Shown: in pieces, positions 1-8,454 of the stretch
Layout: every line of letters starts with the position of its first letter
Position numbering within the stretch: the stretch's first letter is position 1
Source of the DNA: Bacillota bacterium
GTDB lineage: Bacteria; Bacillota; Clostridia; Acetivibrionales; JAFADI01
Assembly: GCA_023424965.1 (NCBI GenBank)
Contig: JAFADI010000046.1
Span: 1-63,575 of the forward strand
Reading direction: 5' to 3'
DNA: 63,575 bases
Made by a program: the position numbers and the translations under genes
Notes under the pieces: model-generated
Database searches by the model: none
What the model was told of the DNA's origin: nothing
The model's input: the letters and a program-made list of their open reading frames with translations, nothing else

Positions 1-615
1 GTTTTTCCCGTCCAGTTCCTGTTTCAGCATCGCCCCTACCGCGCCGTGATTGTGGTTGTAATAGAAGGCTTTACTGGTAAACTGGGGACAGCGGGTAAGC
101 TCATCGGCGATTGCGTCGAATACCGCAGTTATCGCCAGGATGCTGGCGGTAGGCAGCATATGCCGGTGGTCCGACTCCTGTTCCACCGCAATGCTCATAC
201 AGATGTCCGCAGCGGCGGCCAGCTTGGAATCCTTCTTTTCGGTGACTGCGATAAGTCCCACACCCTTTTCTTTCATGGCCTCCAGCAGATTGACCAGTTC
301 CTCCGTATTGCCACCCTTGGAAAGCACGATGACCAGGTCACCGGGCTGAACCGCTCCGAAAGCCCCGTGGGCCGCATCTCCCGCCGATACGAAAAAGGCT
401 GGAATGTTTGCAACGCACAGCATGTGTGCAATCTTGCGTGCAGCCACCCCTGACGTGCCCATTCCCATGGCGGCTACTTTTCCCCTGCAGTTCAGGATGG
501 CTTGAAAAACCGCCCCATACTCCTCCGGGTCCACGATTTCCGCCAGCGACTGCATGGCCCTGGCATTGATGTCCCACATCCTGCGGGCGTTTTCAATTAA
601 CCTATTTTTATCCAT
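1..615 (-). CDS. SIS-domain sugar-phosphate isomerase, arabinose-5-phosphate-isomerase-like (3' end cut by window)
   Basis: The reading frame is open from ATG at 615 to the window edge (205 residues), so the C-terminus is missing. It is one SIS fold: GMGTSG near residues 51-56 is the phosphosugar loop, AHGAFG near 82-87 and SKGGNTEEL near 99-107 follow, and NHNHGAVG near the visible end resembles the HPGGALG segment of KdsD/GutQ. Family members interconvert D-arabinose 5-phosphate and D-ribulose 5-phosphate, or isomerise hexulose 6-phosphates. Whether CBS domains follow cannot be seen. It is the last visible gene of an operon, 24 bp after the dehydrogenase, and probably cytosolic. SIS membership is secure; the substrate is inference. 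Confidence 0.85.
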   Translation of the reverse strand, partial: MDKNRLIENARRMWDINARAMQSLAEIVDPEEYGAVFQAILNCRGKVAAMGMGTSGVAARKIAHMLCVANIPAFFVSAGDAAHGAFGAVQPGDLVIVLSKGGNTEELVNLLEAMKEKGVGLIAVTEKKDSKLAAAADICMSIAVEQESDHRHMLPTASILAITAVFDAIADELTRCPQFTSKAFYYNHNHGAVGAMLKQELDGKN

Positions 616-639
616 ATACCTATCCTCTTTTCATTTTAA

Positions 640-1692
640 TCATGGCTTGAACACCACTTTCAGGGCCTTGCCGGACACCGCCAGCTCCACTCCTTCCGCA
701 AAGCGGTTCAGGGGAAGCACATGGGTCACCAGCCTGTCCCCGGGAATCCTTCCGGTTTTCATCAGATCCAGTGCAATGAGGTGGTGCCTGGGTGCAAAGG
801 TCGTGGTTCCAATCACCTGCAAGCCCTTGTAATGGATCAGGTTGGTGTCAATGCCGGGCTTGCTCCTGTCATGGGGCAAACCCCCGAAAAAAAGGATGCG
901 TCCGCCTTTCTTCGCCATCTCTACCGCCTGGACCTGTGTCTCGGCCACCGGATTTGCGGTAATGACCACATCTGCACCTCTGCCTCCCGTAAGCCTTTGC
1001 ACTTCACTTACCAGGTCCACCCCGGCAGCATTTACCGTTTCGTCCGCCCCAAAAGGCAGGCACATTTGCAGGCGCTCTTCAAAGACGTCCGCTATAATTA
1101 CACGGGAAGCCCCTCTCGCCTTGGCAATACTGGAATGGATACAGCCGATGGGTCCGCTTCCTATGATCACTACCGTATCACCCAGCCCGGTATTCCCTTT
1201 CTCCTGGGCATTTACGCAGGAGGAAGCCGGTTCCGCCACAGCCGCAATGACCGGGTCCAGTCCTTCGGGCACTCTCTGGATGGTACCGTAATCCAGAGCC
1301 TCTCCCGGAACAGCCATGTACTCGGCAAAGCCTCCCCGCCAGTGCTGCGCCAGTTCACGGGAGTTGTCGCACAGCTCGTATCTGCCGCCCACGCAAAATT
1401 CACAGTGACCGCAGTATACCATAGGAGCAATGGCAAGCACATCTCCCGGCTTCCACGGTCCACGGCAGCCGGGACCGGCTTTCTGGACAATACCGCTGAT
1501 TTCATGGCCGGTGGTCCAGGGAAAGGAAATGTTTCTGTGTCCGCTTTTCAGCGTTCTTAAATCCGAACCGCACAACCCGCAGGCAATAACCTTTATCAAC
1601 AGTCCCCTTTCGGGACAGGAGGGTCTTTCCACCTCCCTGACCGAATATTGCATGGGGGCCTCCAGCACCATGGCCTTCATTTTGCTGCACAT
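640..1692 (-). CDS. Zinc-dependent medium-chain alcohol/polyol dehydrogenase
   Basis: This MDR-family oxidoreductase (350 aa) probably oxidises a sugar alcohol or secondary alcohol with NAD. The GLCGSD motif near residue 40 and the GHE motif near 62 supply catalytic zinc ligands. The CGHCEFCVGGRYELC cluster near 95-110 is the structural zinc lobe, and GSGPIG starts the Rossmann fold. Length is normal for sorbitol/threonine dehydrogenase relatives. I chose ATG 1692, eight bases after AGGAGG, over ATG 1698, which leaves only two bases. The ribosome site overlaps the stop of the upstream SAF oxidoreductase, implying translational coupling. The sugar-gene neighbours favour a pentitol or related polyol as substrate, but the sequence does not fix it. 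Confidence 0.9.
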   Translation of the reverse strand: MCSKMKAMVLEAPMQYSVREVERPSCPERGLLIKVIACGLCGSDLRTLKSGHRNISFPWTTGHEISGIVQKAGPGCRGPWKPGDVLAIAPMVYCGHCEFCVGGRYELCDNSRELAQHWRGGFAEYMAVPGEALDYGTIQRVPEGLDPVIAAVAEPASSCVNAQEKGNTGLGDTVVIIGSGPIGCIHSSIAKARGASRVIIADVFEERLQMCLPFGADETVNAAGVDLVSEVQRLTGGRGADVVITANPVAETQVQAVEMAKKGGRILFFGGLPHDRSKPGIDTNLIHYKGLQVIGTTTFAPRHHLIALDLMKTGRIPGDRLVTHVLPLNRFAEGVELAVSGKALKVVFKP

Positions 1693-1704
1693 ACCCATCG
1701 CCTC

Positions 1705-3000
1705 CTATCTCTCATTTTCAAACATGGCATCCTGCATCTTTCTGAGCTTGTGGACAAAGCTTGAAGAATCCGGGGCAAAGTTGTCCTCGGTGAGCATTTC
1801 GCCCTTTGCGATGTCCTTCAGCACCTTCCCGCCCGGCGCCACCCCCATGGGGATTGCCTTTTTTCCCCGGGCTTCTTCATAGGTATGAATCCTGTTGAAT
1901 ATGTCTGCGCTGCCGATGCCCCCAAGGGTATCTCCGGCCTTAAGATCACGTTTTGCCATGGATACCACCTCTGAAACCATGGTCTTTGCGGTAACGGTGG
2001 GCTCACCGTAAATCACGGCTTCCGCCACGGCGATGGGCGTCTCGATGTTGCACAGGTGGTACGGCCTGTAGAACAGGAAATAGGGTCCCTCACCCATGGA
2101 GACAAAACGCATGTCGTTTATGATTCTGGGTTCATCGGACTTTACAATGGCGAACACCCCCGGAGCGATTTTACCGGTGGAGTAGTCCACACAGCCCGTC
2201 TTGCTCAGAATCCCTCCATCCGACCTGGGAATAAATACTTTCGCCAGGTCCTCCAGCTCCACCTTCGGTCCGTTCATGCCCGGCACATCGGGTACAAGCC
2301 CCGTGGCATTGGATACGGCGGCCATCTCAACCATGGTTTTCGTCCCATCAATGAAGGAGGCCAGCATTTTGGGGTTCATTCCCTTACTTTCCGCCTCCTG
2401 GCGGCACATGTCGGGAGTGATATCATAATTTACCGGGTTGTTTTTGCCCTTACCCAGGCAAACCACTTCAAAGCCCATGGTTTTTGAAAAATCATAGAGC
2501 ATCTTGCATACGGCAGGTTCGTCTCCCGCCGCCACCGTATACACGCAGCCCGTTTTCCTGGCCAGACGGTCAAGCATTACCCCCACCGTCACATCCGTTT
2601 CCACATTCAGCATGACAATATTTTTTCCATGGGTAATGCCGGTCCAGGCTACCTTTGCACCGATCTCGGTAATTCCCGTGGCTTCGATCACCGCATCCAG
2701 ATTGTCAAGCTGAGGGAGTAAAAGTGCATCCTCTGTTATAAGGTACTTCCCCGCTTTCAACACATCCTCCGCCTGGGATTTGCTGTTCGTCAGGCGGACC
2801 ATGTCTTCGGGAATCCCCAGACTTCTCAGTACGGCTTTGGGGCGCTCCACATCCACATCGGCAATGGCATAGGTTTCAAGTCCCTCCATCCTCCTTGTGA
2901 CATGCACCAGTCCGGAGCCCATCTGCCCGCAGCCTACAAGCCCGTTCCGGATGGGTCTGCCTTCCTCTTCCCTTTTCTTCAAGTGGTTATATAGTTCCAT
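1705..3000 (-). CDS. NAD(P)-dependent oxidoreductase with C-terminal SAF domain (homoserine-dehydrogenase-like)
   Basis: The 431-residue protein has an N-terminal Rossmann fold (GLVGCGQMGSG near residues 21-31), a homoserine-dehydrogenase-like middle, and a C-terminal SAF-type segment (MGVAPGGKVLKDIAKGEMLTE near 387-407). The family is usually annotated 'predicted homoserine dehydrogenase with SAF domain'. Its members cluster with carbohydrate genes, so a role in threonine synthesis is unlikely here. It lies 17 bp after the FGGY kinase and 12 bp before the MDR dehydrogenase, in one operon. ATG 3000 follows an AAGGGGG ribosome site at eight bases. The reaction is unknown; oxidation of a sugar acid or branched polyol is only a guess from context. 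Confidence 0.85.
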   Translation of the reverse strand: MELYNHLKKREEEGRPIRNGLVGCGQMGSGLVHVTRRMEGLETYAIADVDVERPKAVLRSLGIPEDMVRLTNSKSQAEDVLKAGKYLITEDALLLPQLDNLDAVIEATGITEIGAKVAWTGITHGKNIVMLNVETDVTVGVMLDRLARKTGCVYTVAAGDEPAVCKMLYDFSKTMGFEVVCLGKGKNNPVNYDITPDMCRQEAESKGMNPKMLASFIDGTKTMVEMAAVSNATGLVPDVPGMNGPKVELEDLAKVFIPRSDGGILSKTGCVDYSTGKIAPGVFAIVKSDEPRIINDMRFVSMGEGPYFLFYRPYHLCNIETPIAVAEAVIYGEPTVTAKTMVSEVVSMAKRDLKAGDTLGGIGSADIFNRIHTYEEARGKKAIPMGVAPGGKVLKDIAKGEMLTEDNFAPDSSSFVHKLRKMQDAMFENER

Positions 3001-3017
3001 TTTCCATTCCCCCTTTT

Positions 3018-4568
3018 CTATGGTTGCACGTATCTGTTTCGCAATTCAGCCAGTTCTTTGAAATCTTCCTTTACATGCCGGTAGATATTTTTGTATAGCC
3101 CGAAATAGTCCATATACAGGCGGTGATTCTCTTTAATGGGCTCCAGCCGGTCCACGTACTCCACCTTTTGCCTGGCAACGGAGAAATCCTTAAAGATTCC
3201 CGTGGCCACACCCGCAAGGATTGCGTCCCCATAGGGAGCTCCAACCCTGCTTTTTACAAGGACGGTGGGTATGTTGAAAACATCGGTGATGATCCGCCGC
3301 CATATCCCGCTTCTGGCGCCTCCCTCATTGAGTACGATGGGATAGTTGATTTTTCTGCCGGTACCTTCAATGAGACGGAAGGAATCATAAAGGGCATAGG
3401 CAACGGATTCCATCATGGCCCTTACAAGGTGGGCCTTGGTGTGGGACAGGGAAAGTCCGAAAACCACCCCTCTTGCATTGACATCCCAGATGGGCGTCCT
3501 CTCGCCCATAAGGTAGGGAAGCACCACCAGGCCGTCACTTCCCGGCCGGACCTTTTCGGCCTCCATGTCAAGGAATTGATAGGAACTCATATTCACCAGC
3601 TTCTCCATTTCAATTTCCACCGGTGAGAAATTGTCCCTCATGTACCGGAGCAGCTGTCCTCCGGTAGTTGTGGTGGGAATGGTGATGTAGGTGTTCCGGG
3701 AATCGGTGGTATAGGCACAGGCAATCATACTCTCAAGAAAGGTGGGATCCTTGTGGATAATGCCAAAATTCCCGCAGGTCCCCAGGTTCATCTGGATATC
3801 CCCTTCCTCCACCGCACCCGCGCCGATCCAGCCTGCATTGCAGTCCAACTGTCCCGCGGCAACAGGTATGCCGGGAGCAAGTCCCGTCTGGGCAGCGGCC
3901 TCCCGGGTAACCTCCCCGATGATGTCCTCACAGGCGTATGCCTCCGGGATCAGGGCGCTGTTGATCCCGATTTCCTCCATGAGCCCTTCGTCAAGCTTTC
4001 TGGCGAGCAGATCGTAAGCCACCCCGTAAAAGGCTCCCGCCGAATAGTGCATGGTGGCCTTTCCGGTGAGCTTCAGCCTTATAAAGCCGTCGATGGTGAG
4101 GGCCTTGTACATTTTCTTATAGCTTTCAGGACGGTTGTTCCTCTCCCACAGGAGGTTTACAATTGCCGGATGGTCATCCAGCCGGTTGCTGGATATTTTA
4201 AAAATTCTTTCCTCGCCGATGTTGTCCTTCAGCCATTGAACCTCCCTGGTGGCCCGGCGGTCCATCAGGTTATATGCAAAATGGATGGGATGGTGCTTTT
4301 CATCCACCATTACCATGGACGGCAGTGCGGAGGATGTTCCAATTCCCTTGATTTCTGCCGGATCAATTTTTGCCTTTGCCAGGCAATCCCTTATCAGTTC
4401 GCAGGCCGTTGTCCAGTACATATTGGGATCATGCTCCGACCACCCGGGCTTGACCGTGTATATGGGATATTCCCGGAAGGAATAGCCCAGTACGTTGGCC
4501 TGGTCATCAATGATGCAGGCCTTCGCCCCTCCGGTACCGTAATCGATGCCCAACAGATAATTTGCCAT
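3018..4568 (-). CDS. FGGY-family carbohydrate kinase
   Basis: This 516-residue two-domain sugar kinase phosphorylates a ketopentose, polyol or related sugar with ATP. The phosphate-binding GIDYGTGGAKA lies at the N-terminus, AGQLDCNAGWIGAGAV near 245-260 holds the catalytic-region Asp, and NEGGARSGIWRRIITDVF near 415-432 is the C-terminal FGGY signature. It is clearly diverged from the xylulokinase in the same window. ATG 4568 is nine bases from GGAGGGGG; the in-frame TTG at 4577 abuts that site and is unlikely. It is the first gene of the operon running toward base 1, directly behind a LacI-type operator and promoter. Ribulokinase, xylulokinase and erythritol-kinase-like roles are all possible. 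Confidence 0.9.
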   Translation of the reverse strand: MANYLLGIDYGTGGAKACIIDDQANVLGYSFREYPIYTVKPGWSEHDPNMYWTTACELIRDCLAKAKIDPAEIKGIGTSSALPSMVMVDEKHHPIHFAYNLMDRRATREVQWLKDNIGEERIFKISSNRLDDHPAIVNLLWERNNRPESYKKMYKALTIDGFIRLKLTGKATMHYSAGAFYGVAYDLLARKLDEGLMEEIGINSALIPEAYACEDIIGEVTREAAAQTGLAPGIPVAAGQLDCNAGWIGAGAVEEGDIQMNLGTCGNFGIIHKDPTFLESMIACAYTTDSRNTYITIPTTTTGGQLLRYMRDNFSPVEIEMEKLVNMSSYQFLDMEAEKVRPGSDGLVVLPYLMGERTPIWDVNARGVVFGLSLSHTKAHLVRAMMESVAYALYDSFRLIEGTGRKINYPIVLNEGGARSGIWRRIITDVFNIPTVLVKSRVGAPYGDAILAGVATGIFKDFSVARQKVEYVDRLEPIKENHRLYMDYFGLYKNIYRHVKEDFKELAELRNRYVQP

Positions 4569-4624
4569 GTATAGCAACCCCCTCCAAATAAAAAGTCAAA
4601 CCCTCAAACACCAACCAGTTTATT

Positions 4625-4654
4625 TTATAAAACCGGTTTTATAATTAAATCCAA
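4625..4654 (-). promoter_or_regulatory. Promoter with LacI-type operator for the FGGY kinase operon
   Basis: A 20-bp perfect palindrome centred on TAAAACCGGTTTTA spans 4625-4644. On the minus strand it lies between a candidate -35 TTGGAT (4649-4654) and -10 TTTATA (4626-4631), which are 17 bp apart, so a bound repressor would block polymerase. The same core recurs before the isomerase and the lacI gene. The AAACCGGTTT centre is typical of LacI/GalR-family sites. Confidence 0.8.
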
Positions 4655-4698
4655 GGCTCCGGATAATTGAAACGGAGCATTACCTGCCGGCGGGGCCT

Positions 4699-6105
4699 TC
4701 AGGAATCATGCTTATAGACTTCCCAGCCCATATACTTGCCCAGGGCTTCCTCAAGTACATCCGCAACCCTGGACCTGTTCATGGCCACGTGGTGCTCAAA
4801 GCCGCTGCGGCAGATATATTTCATCAGGCCCCGCAGGCCCGGCACCCTGCAGATTGCGGCTCCTCCCATGGTACTGACGGGGTCTTCCGTAAACTCACCC
4901 TCGCCCACATATACCTTTATTTTGCCTCTTATGTCATCGGTGGAAATTTTGGCATAGGTCATGGGTCCGGCTGCCACATTGCCCTTGCAGGCCCCGAAGC
5001 ACCTTTCGGCACCCAGGGAATTCCCCAGAATATCCAGATTTGCTATCTCAAATTCCTGTCCCATGAAGCTTTTGGGATAATTGGAGCAGTGGATGCCCAC
5101 ACACATGTCCCTGTCATCCAGGTAATTGTTGTTCCAGTCCAGGTATCCGGAGGGCTCTCCCGAAGCAAGGTATAAGGCGTACATGGTAAGGGCTCCCGTT
5201 ACATCCATTTCACAGGCACTGGGCATGCCCTTTTCGCCCATCATGCTCATGGATACGCAGGTGGCACATCCATAGTTCTCCTGTACGGAGCTCCAGCACT
5301 GAATGGCGCTTGCGTCGCATTCATTGTCTTTCAGCCACTCCTCTATTGTAAGCCCCAGCTTCGCCTGTTTGATAATATTTTCTTCTTTTATGGAGCCCGG
5401 TATTTTTCCGTAAGCTTTTATCTCTGCCGCCCTTTCCATAACCTCTTCCGTATTTCCCATGCTTTTGGCCCTAAAAATTATTTCGGACATATCCACCACG
5501 CAGGTGGTTATCCCCGACGCCTGCAGCAGCTTTTCGGAAAAGCGCACTGTCTGGAAAGGTCCGGGTCTCGCTCCGATAGCGCCGACTCTGGCCGTCTTCA
5601 TGCCTTTGACAACCCTGCAAACCCTTGAGAAAAAGTCTATGTCCCCGGTGAATTCCCTGCTGTCTATCCTGCAGGTATGCAATGCGGTGTCGGTAAACTT
5701 TATATTGTACTGGTACAGGTTGTTACAGACAGACAATTTGCCGCAGAAGGAATCCCGCCTGTTTGCAATGTCCATTTTGTCAAGGTCATCGTCACAGGCC
5801 TGAACCAGGACAGGTACATCCAGACCTGCTCTGTCAATGGCATTTACCACCCCCACCTCGTCTCCGAAGTTGGGGAGGACCACGATGATGCCATCAATCC
5901 TGCCCCGGTTGTCATTAAAGAGCTTTGCGCACTTTTTTGCATCCTCATAGGTTTCTACGGCTCCATATGCGGTATCTCCCTCAGAAAGAATCACCGCCTC
6001 ATGCCCCGTTTCCGCAAGCTTTGCAAGTATTTCCCTCCTGCCTTTCTCTGCAAGTGCCGCAGGAAAGAATCCCCGGGTGGATACAATCACTCCGAATGTA
6101 CTCAT
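4699..6105 (-). CDS. L-fucose/L-arabinose isomerase family protein
   Basis: The 468-residue protein resembles the FucI/AraA-like group of aldose-ketose isomerases, cytosolic metal-dependent enzymes that interconvert aldoses and ketoses. Support comes from overall length, an N-terminal Rossmann-like half (GRIDGIIVVLPNFGDEVG near 70-87) and conserved acidic and His positions in the C-terminal half (ACEMDVTGALTMYAL near 297-311, VGIHCSNYPKSFMG near 338-351). The ATG lies ten bases after AAGGGG. It has its own operator copy, then is followed after about 55 bp by the operator of the kinase operon, so the regulon is two transcripts. The true substrate is unknown; D-arabinose to D-ribulose would fit the downstream genes. 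Confidence 0.75.
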   Translation of the reverse strand: MSTFGVIVSTRGFFPAALAEKGRREILAKLAETGHEAVILSEGDTAYGAVETYEDAKKCAKLFNDNRGRIDGIIVVLPNFGDEVGVVNAIDRAGLDVPVLVQACDDDLDKMDIANRRDSFCGKLSVCNNLYQYNIKFTDTALHTCRIDSREFTGDIDFFSRVCRVVKGMKTARVGAIGARPGPFQTVRFSEKLLQASGITTCVVDMSEIIFRAKSMGNTEEVMERAAEIKAYGKIPGSIKEENIIKQAKLGLTIEEWLKDNECDASAIQCWSSVQENYGCATCVSMSMMGEKGMPSACEMDVTGALTMYALYLASGEPSGYLDWNNNYLDDRDMCVGIHCSNYPKSFMGQEFEIANLDILGNSLGAERCFGACKGNVAAGPMTYAKISTDDIRGKIKVYVGEGEFTEDPVSTMGGAAICRVPGLRGLMKYICRSGFEHHVAMNRSRVADVLEEALGKYMGWEVYKHDS

Positions 6106-6137
6106 TTTGGTAATACCCCTTTCTATTTTATTATTTG

Positions 6138-6151
6138 TAAAACCGGTTTTA
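6138..6151 (-). promoter_or_regulatory. LacI-type operator upstream of the isomerase gene
   Basis: The sequence is a perfect 14-bp palindrome, TAAAACCGGTTTTA, 33 bp upstream of the isomerase start and just past the stop of the lacI gene. It is identical in core to the site at 4625-4644. A regulator encoded directly upstream and oriented the same way is the obvious binder. Confidence 0.75.
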
Positions 6152-6167
6152 TATTGTTTAAAAAAAA

Positions 6168-7214
6168 TTATCGGTACATCACACTGCTGTCTCTCACAAT
6201 CAGCCTGGGCTCGAAGATGATTTTTTTCGACGGTCCCTGTTCCTCTCCTTTGAGCCGGTTCAGCACAAGCTCCGCCGCCGATCTGCCGATTTCCGACTGG
6301 GCAAGGAACACCGTGGTCAGCTTTGGCTTTATGCGTGAAGCAATTTCAATATTGTCCATTCCTACCAGGGAAATATCCCCGGGTACCTTGATTCCATTTT
6401 CCTCAAAAGCCCTCAGGGCTCCCATGGCAAGCATGTCGTTGGCTGCGCACACCGCCGTAGGCCTTTCCCCGAGACTGAGAAAATGCTTTCCCGCATCATA
6501 GCCTGTGCTTTCGGAATAGTTTTTCCAGAATATCAATTCCTCCTTGATGCCAAGTCCACTGTCGGACATGGCACTGCAATAGCCCTCGTACCTTTCCATA
6601 AAGACCTCAATATCCTTGAGACCTCCGATATAGCCAATGTTTGAGTGGCCCTGGGCAATGAGGTGCCTGGTGGCCAGGTACATCCCTTTTCTGGTGTCAA
6701 CGCCGATATAGTCAAAACGGTCGTTCTCGCCGCCTCCCAGGCCGGATACGCAAATGCTGCTCAAAACCAGGGGACAGTTTATTCTTTCAATTTCTTTCAG
6801 ATGCTCTTTTGTGAAACTGAAATTCACCAGGATCAATCCATCGGCAAAGTTCTCATGGAGCAGCCTTAAAACCTTGACCTCGTCGCTCTTTTTACCTTCC
6901 GTATAATAAAGGACCATGGAATAGCCGTTGTATTTTGCCACATCCTGTACGGCCTTAATCAGGTCCACATAGAAGGGGTTATCGGTATCCGGGATGGCCA
7001 GCATAATCAGGTTTGTCTTCTTTGTCTTCAACGTCCTGGCCGCCCTGTTGGGGATGTATTTGAGCTCCTGCATGACCTTTTCTATCCGCTGCCTCGTCTC
7101 ATCCTTTATGTAGCCGATGTTGTTCAGCGTCCTTGAAACGGTTCCCGGAGCGACCCTGGCTTCCCGTGCAATGTCATAGATTGTGGTGGTGGTTTTGCTT
7201 TTTTTCGTTGTCAT
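6168..7214 (-). CDS. LacI-family transcriptional regulator of the adjacent sugar regulon
   Basis: This 348-residue repressor has a helix-turn-helix at the N-terminus (TIYDIAREARVAPGTVSRTLN, residues about 11-31), the hinge region with IPNRAARTLKTKKT, and a periplasmic-binding-protein-like effector domain (IGYIGG, AANDMLAMGALRAFEENGIKVPGDISLVGMDN). It probably binds the TAAAACCGGTTTTA-type palindromes before itself, the isomerase and the kinase operon, and releases them on binding a sugar or sugar phosphate. The gene is first in a codirectional set and is probably autoregulated through the weaker site at 7282-7299. Family assignment is certain and target assignment is strong inference; the effector is unknown. 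Confidence 0.95.
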   Translation of the reverse strand: MTTKKSKTTTTIYDIAREARVAPGTVSRTLNNIGYIKDETRQRIEKVMQELKYIPNRAARTLKTKKTNLIMLAIPDTDNPFYVDLIKAVQDVAKYNGYSMVLYYTEGKKSDEVKVLRLLHENFADGLILVNFSFTKEHLKEIERINCPLVLSSICVSGLGGGENDRFDYIGVDTRKGMYLATRHLIAQGHSNIGYIGGLKDIEVFMERYEGYCSAMSDSGLGIKEELIFWKNYSESTGYDAGKHFLSLGERPTAVCAANDMLAMGALRAFEENGIKVPGDISLVGMDNIEIASRIKPKLTTVFLAQSEIGRSAAELVLNRLKGEEQGPSKKIIFEPRLIVRDSSVMYR

Positions 7215-7281
7215 GTTCTTCCCAACCGTTTTTAAATAATGTTTTGCCGGAGGTTATGCCCGTATAAAACAAATGCTCATT

Positions 7282-7299
7282 TATAAAACTGATTTTATA
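7282..7299 (-). promoter_or_regulatory. Variant LacI-type operator upstream of lacI-family gene
   Basis: TATAAAACTGATTTTATA carries the same TAAAA/TTTTA arms as the other two sites, but the centre is CTGA rather than CCGG. It lies 68 bp upstream of the regulator's ATG. A weaker, autoregulatory site is the simplest reading. Confidence 0.65.
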
Positions 7300-7495
7300 T
7301 TTTTATTATAGATTAATTTTCACATTTACACAAGCATTTTTGAAAATTTTATTTGCATTTTGCTTTTTTGTTTGCCATTGCGCTGCTTTTTCTGGCGCCC
7401 CAAAGGGTACTCTTCAGTCTTTACGCCACTTTATCCATTCCATTTTGAAAACATCTTTTTCCCCGGATTTATTCACTCCTGCCGGTAGAGCAAAA

Positions 7496-7530
7496 AACCC
7501 CTCGCCACGAGTATCCTCATGGAAGGGGTT
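7496..7530 (-). terminator. Rho-independent terminator after rpsR
   Basis: AACCCCT (7496-7502) pairs with AGGGGTT (7524-7530). On the minus strand the stem is followed by a run of T, 36 bp after the rpsR stop. Apart from this, the rest of 7300-7566 shows no gene that I can support. Confidence 0.75.
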
Positions 7531-7566
7531 CCTTAATTCTATCACCGGTGCAAAAGTCCTTCAGAC

Positions 7567-7857
7567 TTATTCAGCCGTATATGGCAGCAAGGCAATGTGC
7601 CTCGCCCTCTTTATAGCGACTGTCAGCTGACGCTGGTGCTTTGCGCAGTTGCCGGATATTCTCCTGGGGAGAATCTTGCCTCTTTCGGAGATATACTTTC
7701 TGATTTTGGCAACTTCTTTGTAATCGATGTCCGTAACTTTATCAATACAGAAAGAGCAAATCTTCTTCTTTGCCCTTCTCATCCTCATACCGCCTTTACC
7801 TTCGCCCTTGTCAAAGGAATCTCTGTTTCCGCCTCTATCTCTTTTTGGTCCTGGCAT
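7567..7857 (-). CDS. rpsR: 30S ribosomal protein S18
   Basis: The 96-residue protein binds S6 on the platform of the small ribosomal subunit. The conserved core runs from about residue 34 to the C-terminus (YKEVAKIRKYISERGKILPRR, then KHQRQLTVAIKRARHIALLPY). It keeps a CSFC pair and a later NCAKH, the four-ligand arrangement of zinc-containing (C+) S18, so it is probably zinc-loaded. The N-terminus is a basic, Gly-rich extension. It is the third gene of rpsF-ssb-rpsR, with an AAGGAGG ribosome site, a 171-bp gap after ssb and a terminator behind it. Confidence 0.98.
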   Translation of the reverse strand: MPGPKRDRGGNRDSFDKGEGKGGMRMRRAKKKICSFCIDKVTDIDYKEVAKIRKYISERGKILPRRISGNCAKHQRQLTVAIKRARHIALLPYTAE

Positions 7858-8028
7858 AATCTAAACGCCTCCTTTCATACGGTTATAGGTTTCGCATTAC
7901 AGGCAGCGGAATCATTCCGCCCCTCTATCGTAAAATATTTGAGTTCTTTTGAAGCCGCAAAATCAGCAAAGTAAACCGCAAGCACAATATTTCATGCCTT
8001 CTGCCTCCGGCCGCTTTGTGATTATGCC

Positions 8029-8445
8029 CTAAAACGGCAGGTCGTCCTCGCCGTCCATCGGATAGAAACCGTCTGCCTGTCCTGCATCAGGAGCTCCGGA
8101 AGTCCTGGAAGGCCCGCTGTCATTCCTTTTGGAATCAGCGAAATACGCTTCCTCGGAAACCACCTCGGTAACATAATGCTTTTTACCCTCATTATCATCC
8201 CAGGTTCTGGTTTGAATCCTGCCTACGACAACCACCTGCTGTCCCTTTTGGAAGTACTTCCCACAGAATTCTCCATGCCTGTCCCAGGCTACGACATTAA
8301 TAAAGTCTGCCTGTCTTTCCTCTCCGGGCTTGGAGAATCTTCTGTTTACCGCCAAAGTGAAGCTGCACACAGCAGTGTTATTTGTACTGGTGTACCGCAG
8401 CTCCGGATCTTTTGTCAATCTTCCCAACAACATTACTTTATTCAT
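8029..8445 (-). CDS. ssb: Single-stranded DNA-binding protein
   Basis: The 138-residue SSB forms tetramers on single-stranded DNA during replication, repair and recombination. The OB fold fills the first 105 residues (MNKVMLLGRLTKDPELRYT, then DFINVVAWDRHGEFCGKYFQKGQ). A short disordered linker ends in the acidic DDLPF tip that recruits partner proteins. It is somewhat shorter than many clostridial SSBs because the linker is compact. It sits nine bases after rpsF in the usual order, so the essential ribosomal promoter drives it. Confidence 0.98.
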   Translation of the reverse strand: MNKVMLLGRLTKDPELRYTSTNNTAVCSFTLAVNRRFSKPGEERQADFINVVAWDRHGEFCGKYFQKGQQVVVVGRIQTRTWDDNEGKKHYVTEVVSEEAYFADSKRNDSGPSRTSGAPDAGQADGFYPMDGEDDLPF

Positions 8446-8454
8446 AAAATCACC

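Noticed and set aside
1705..3000. Threonine-pathway homoserine dehydrogenase
   Set aside because: The SAF domain, the sugar-operon context and the missing ACT domain argue against a role in threonine synthesis.
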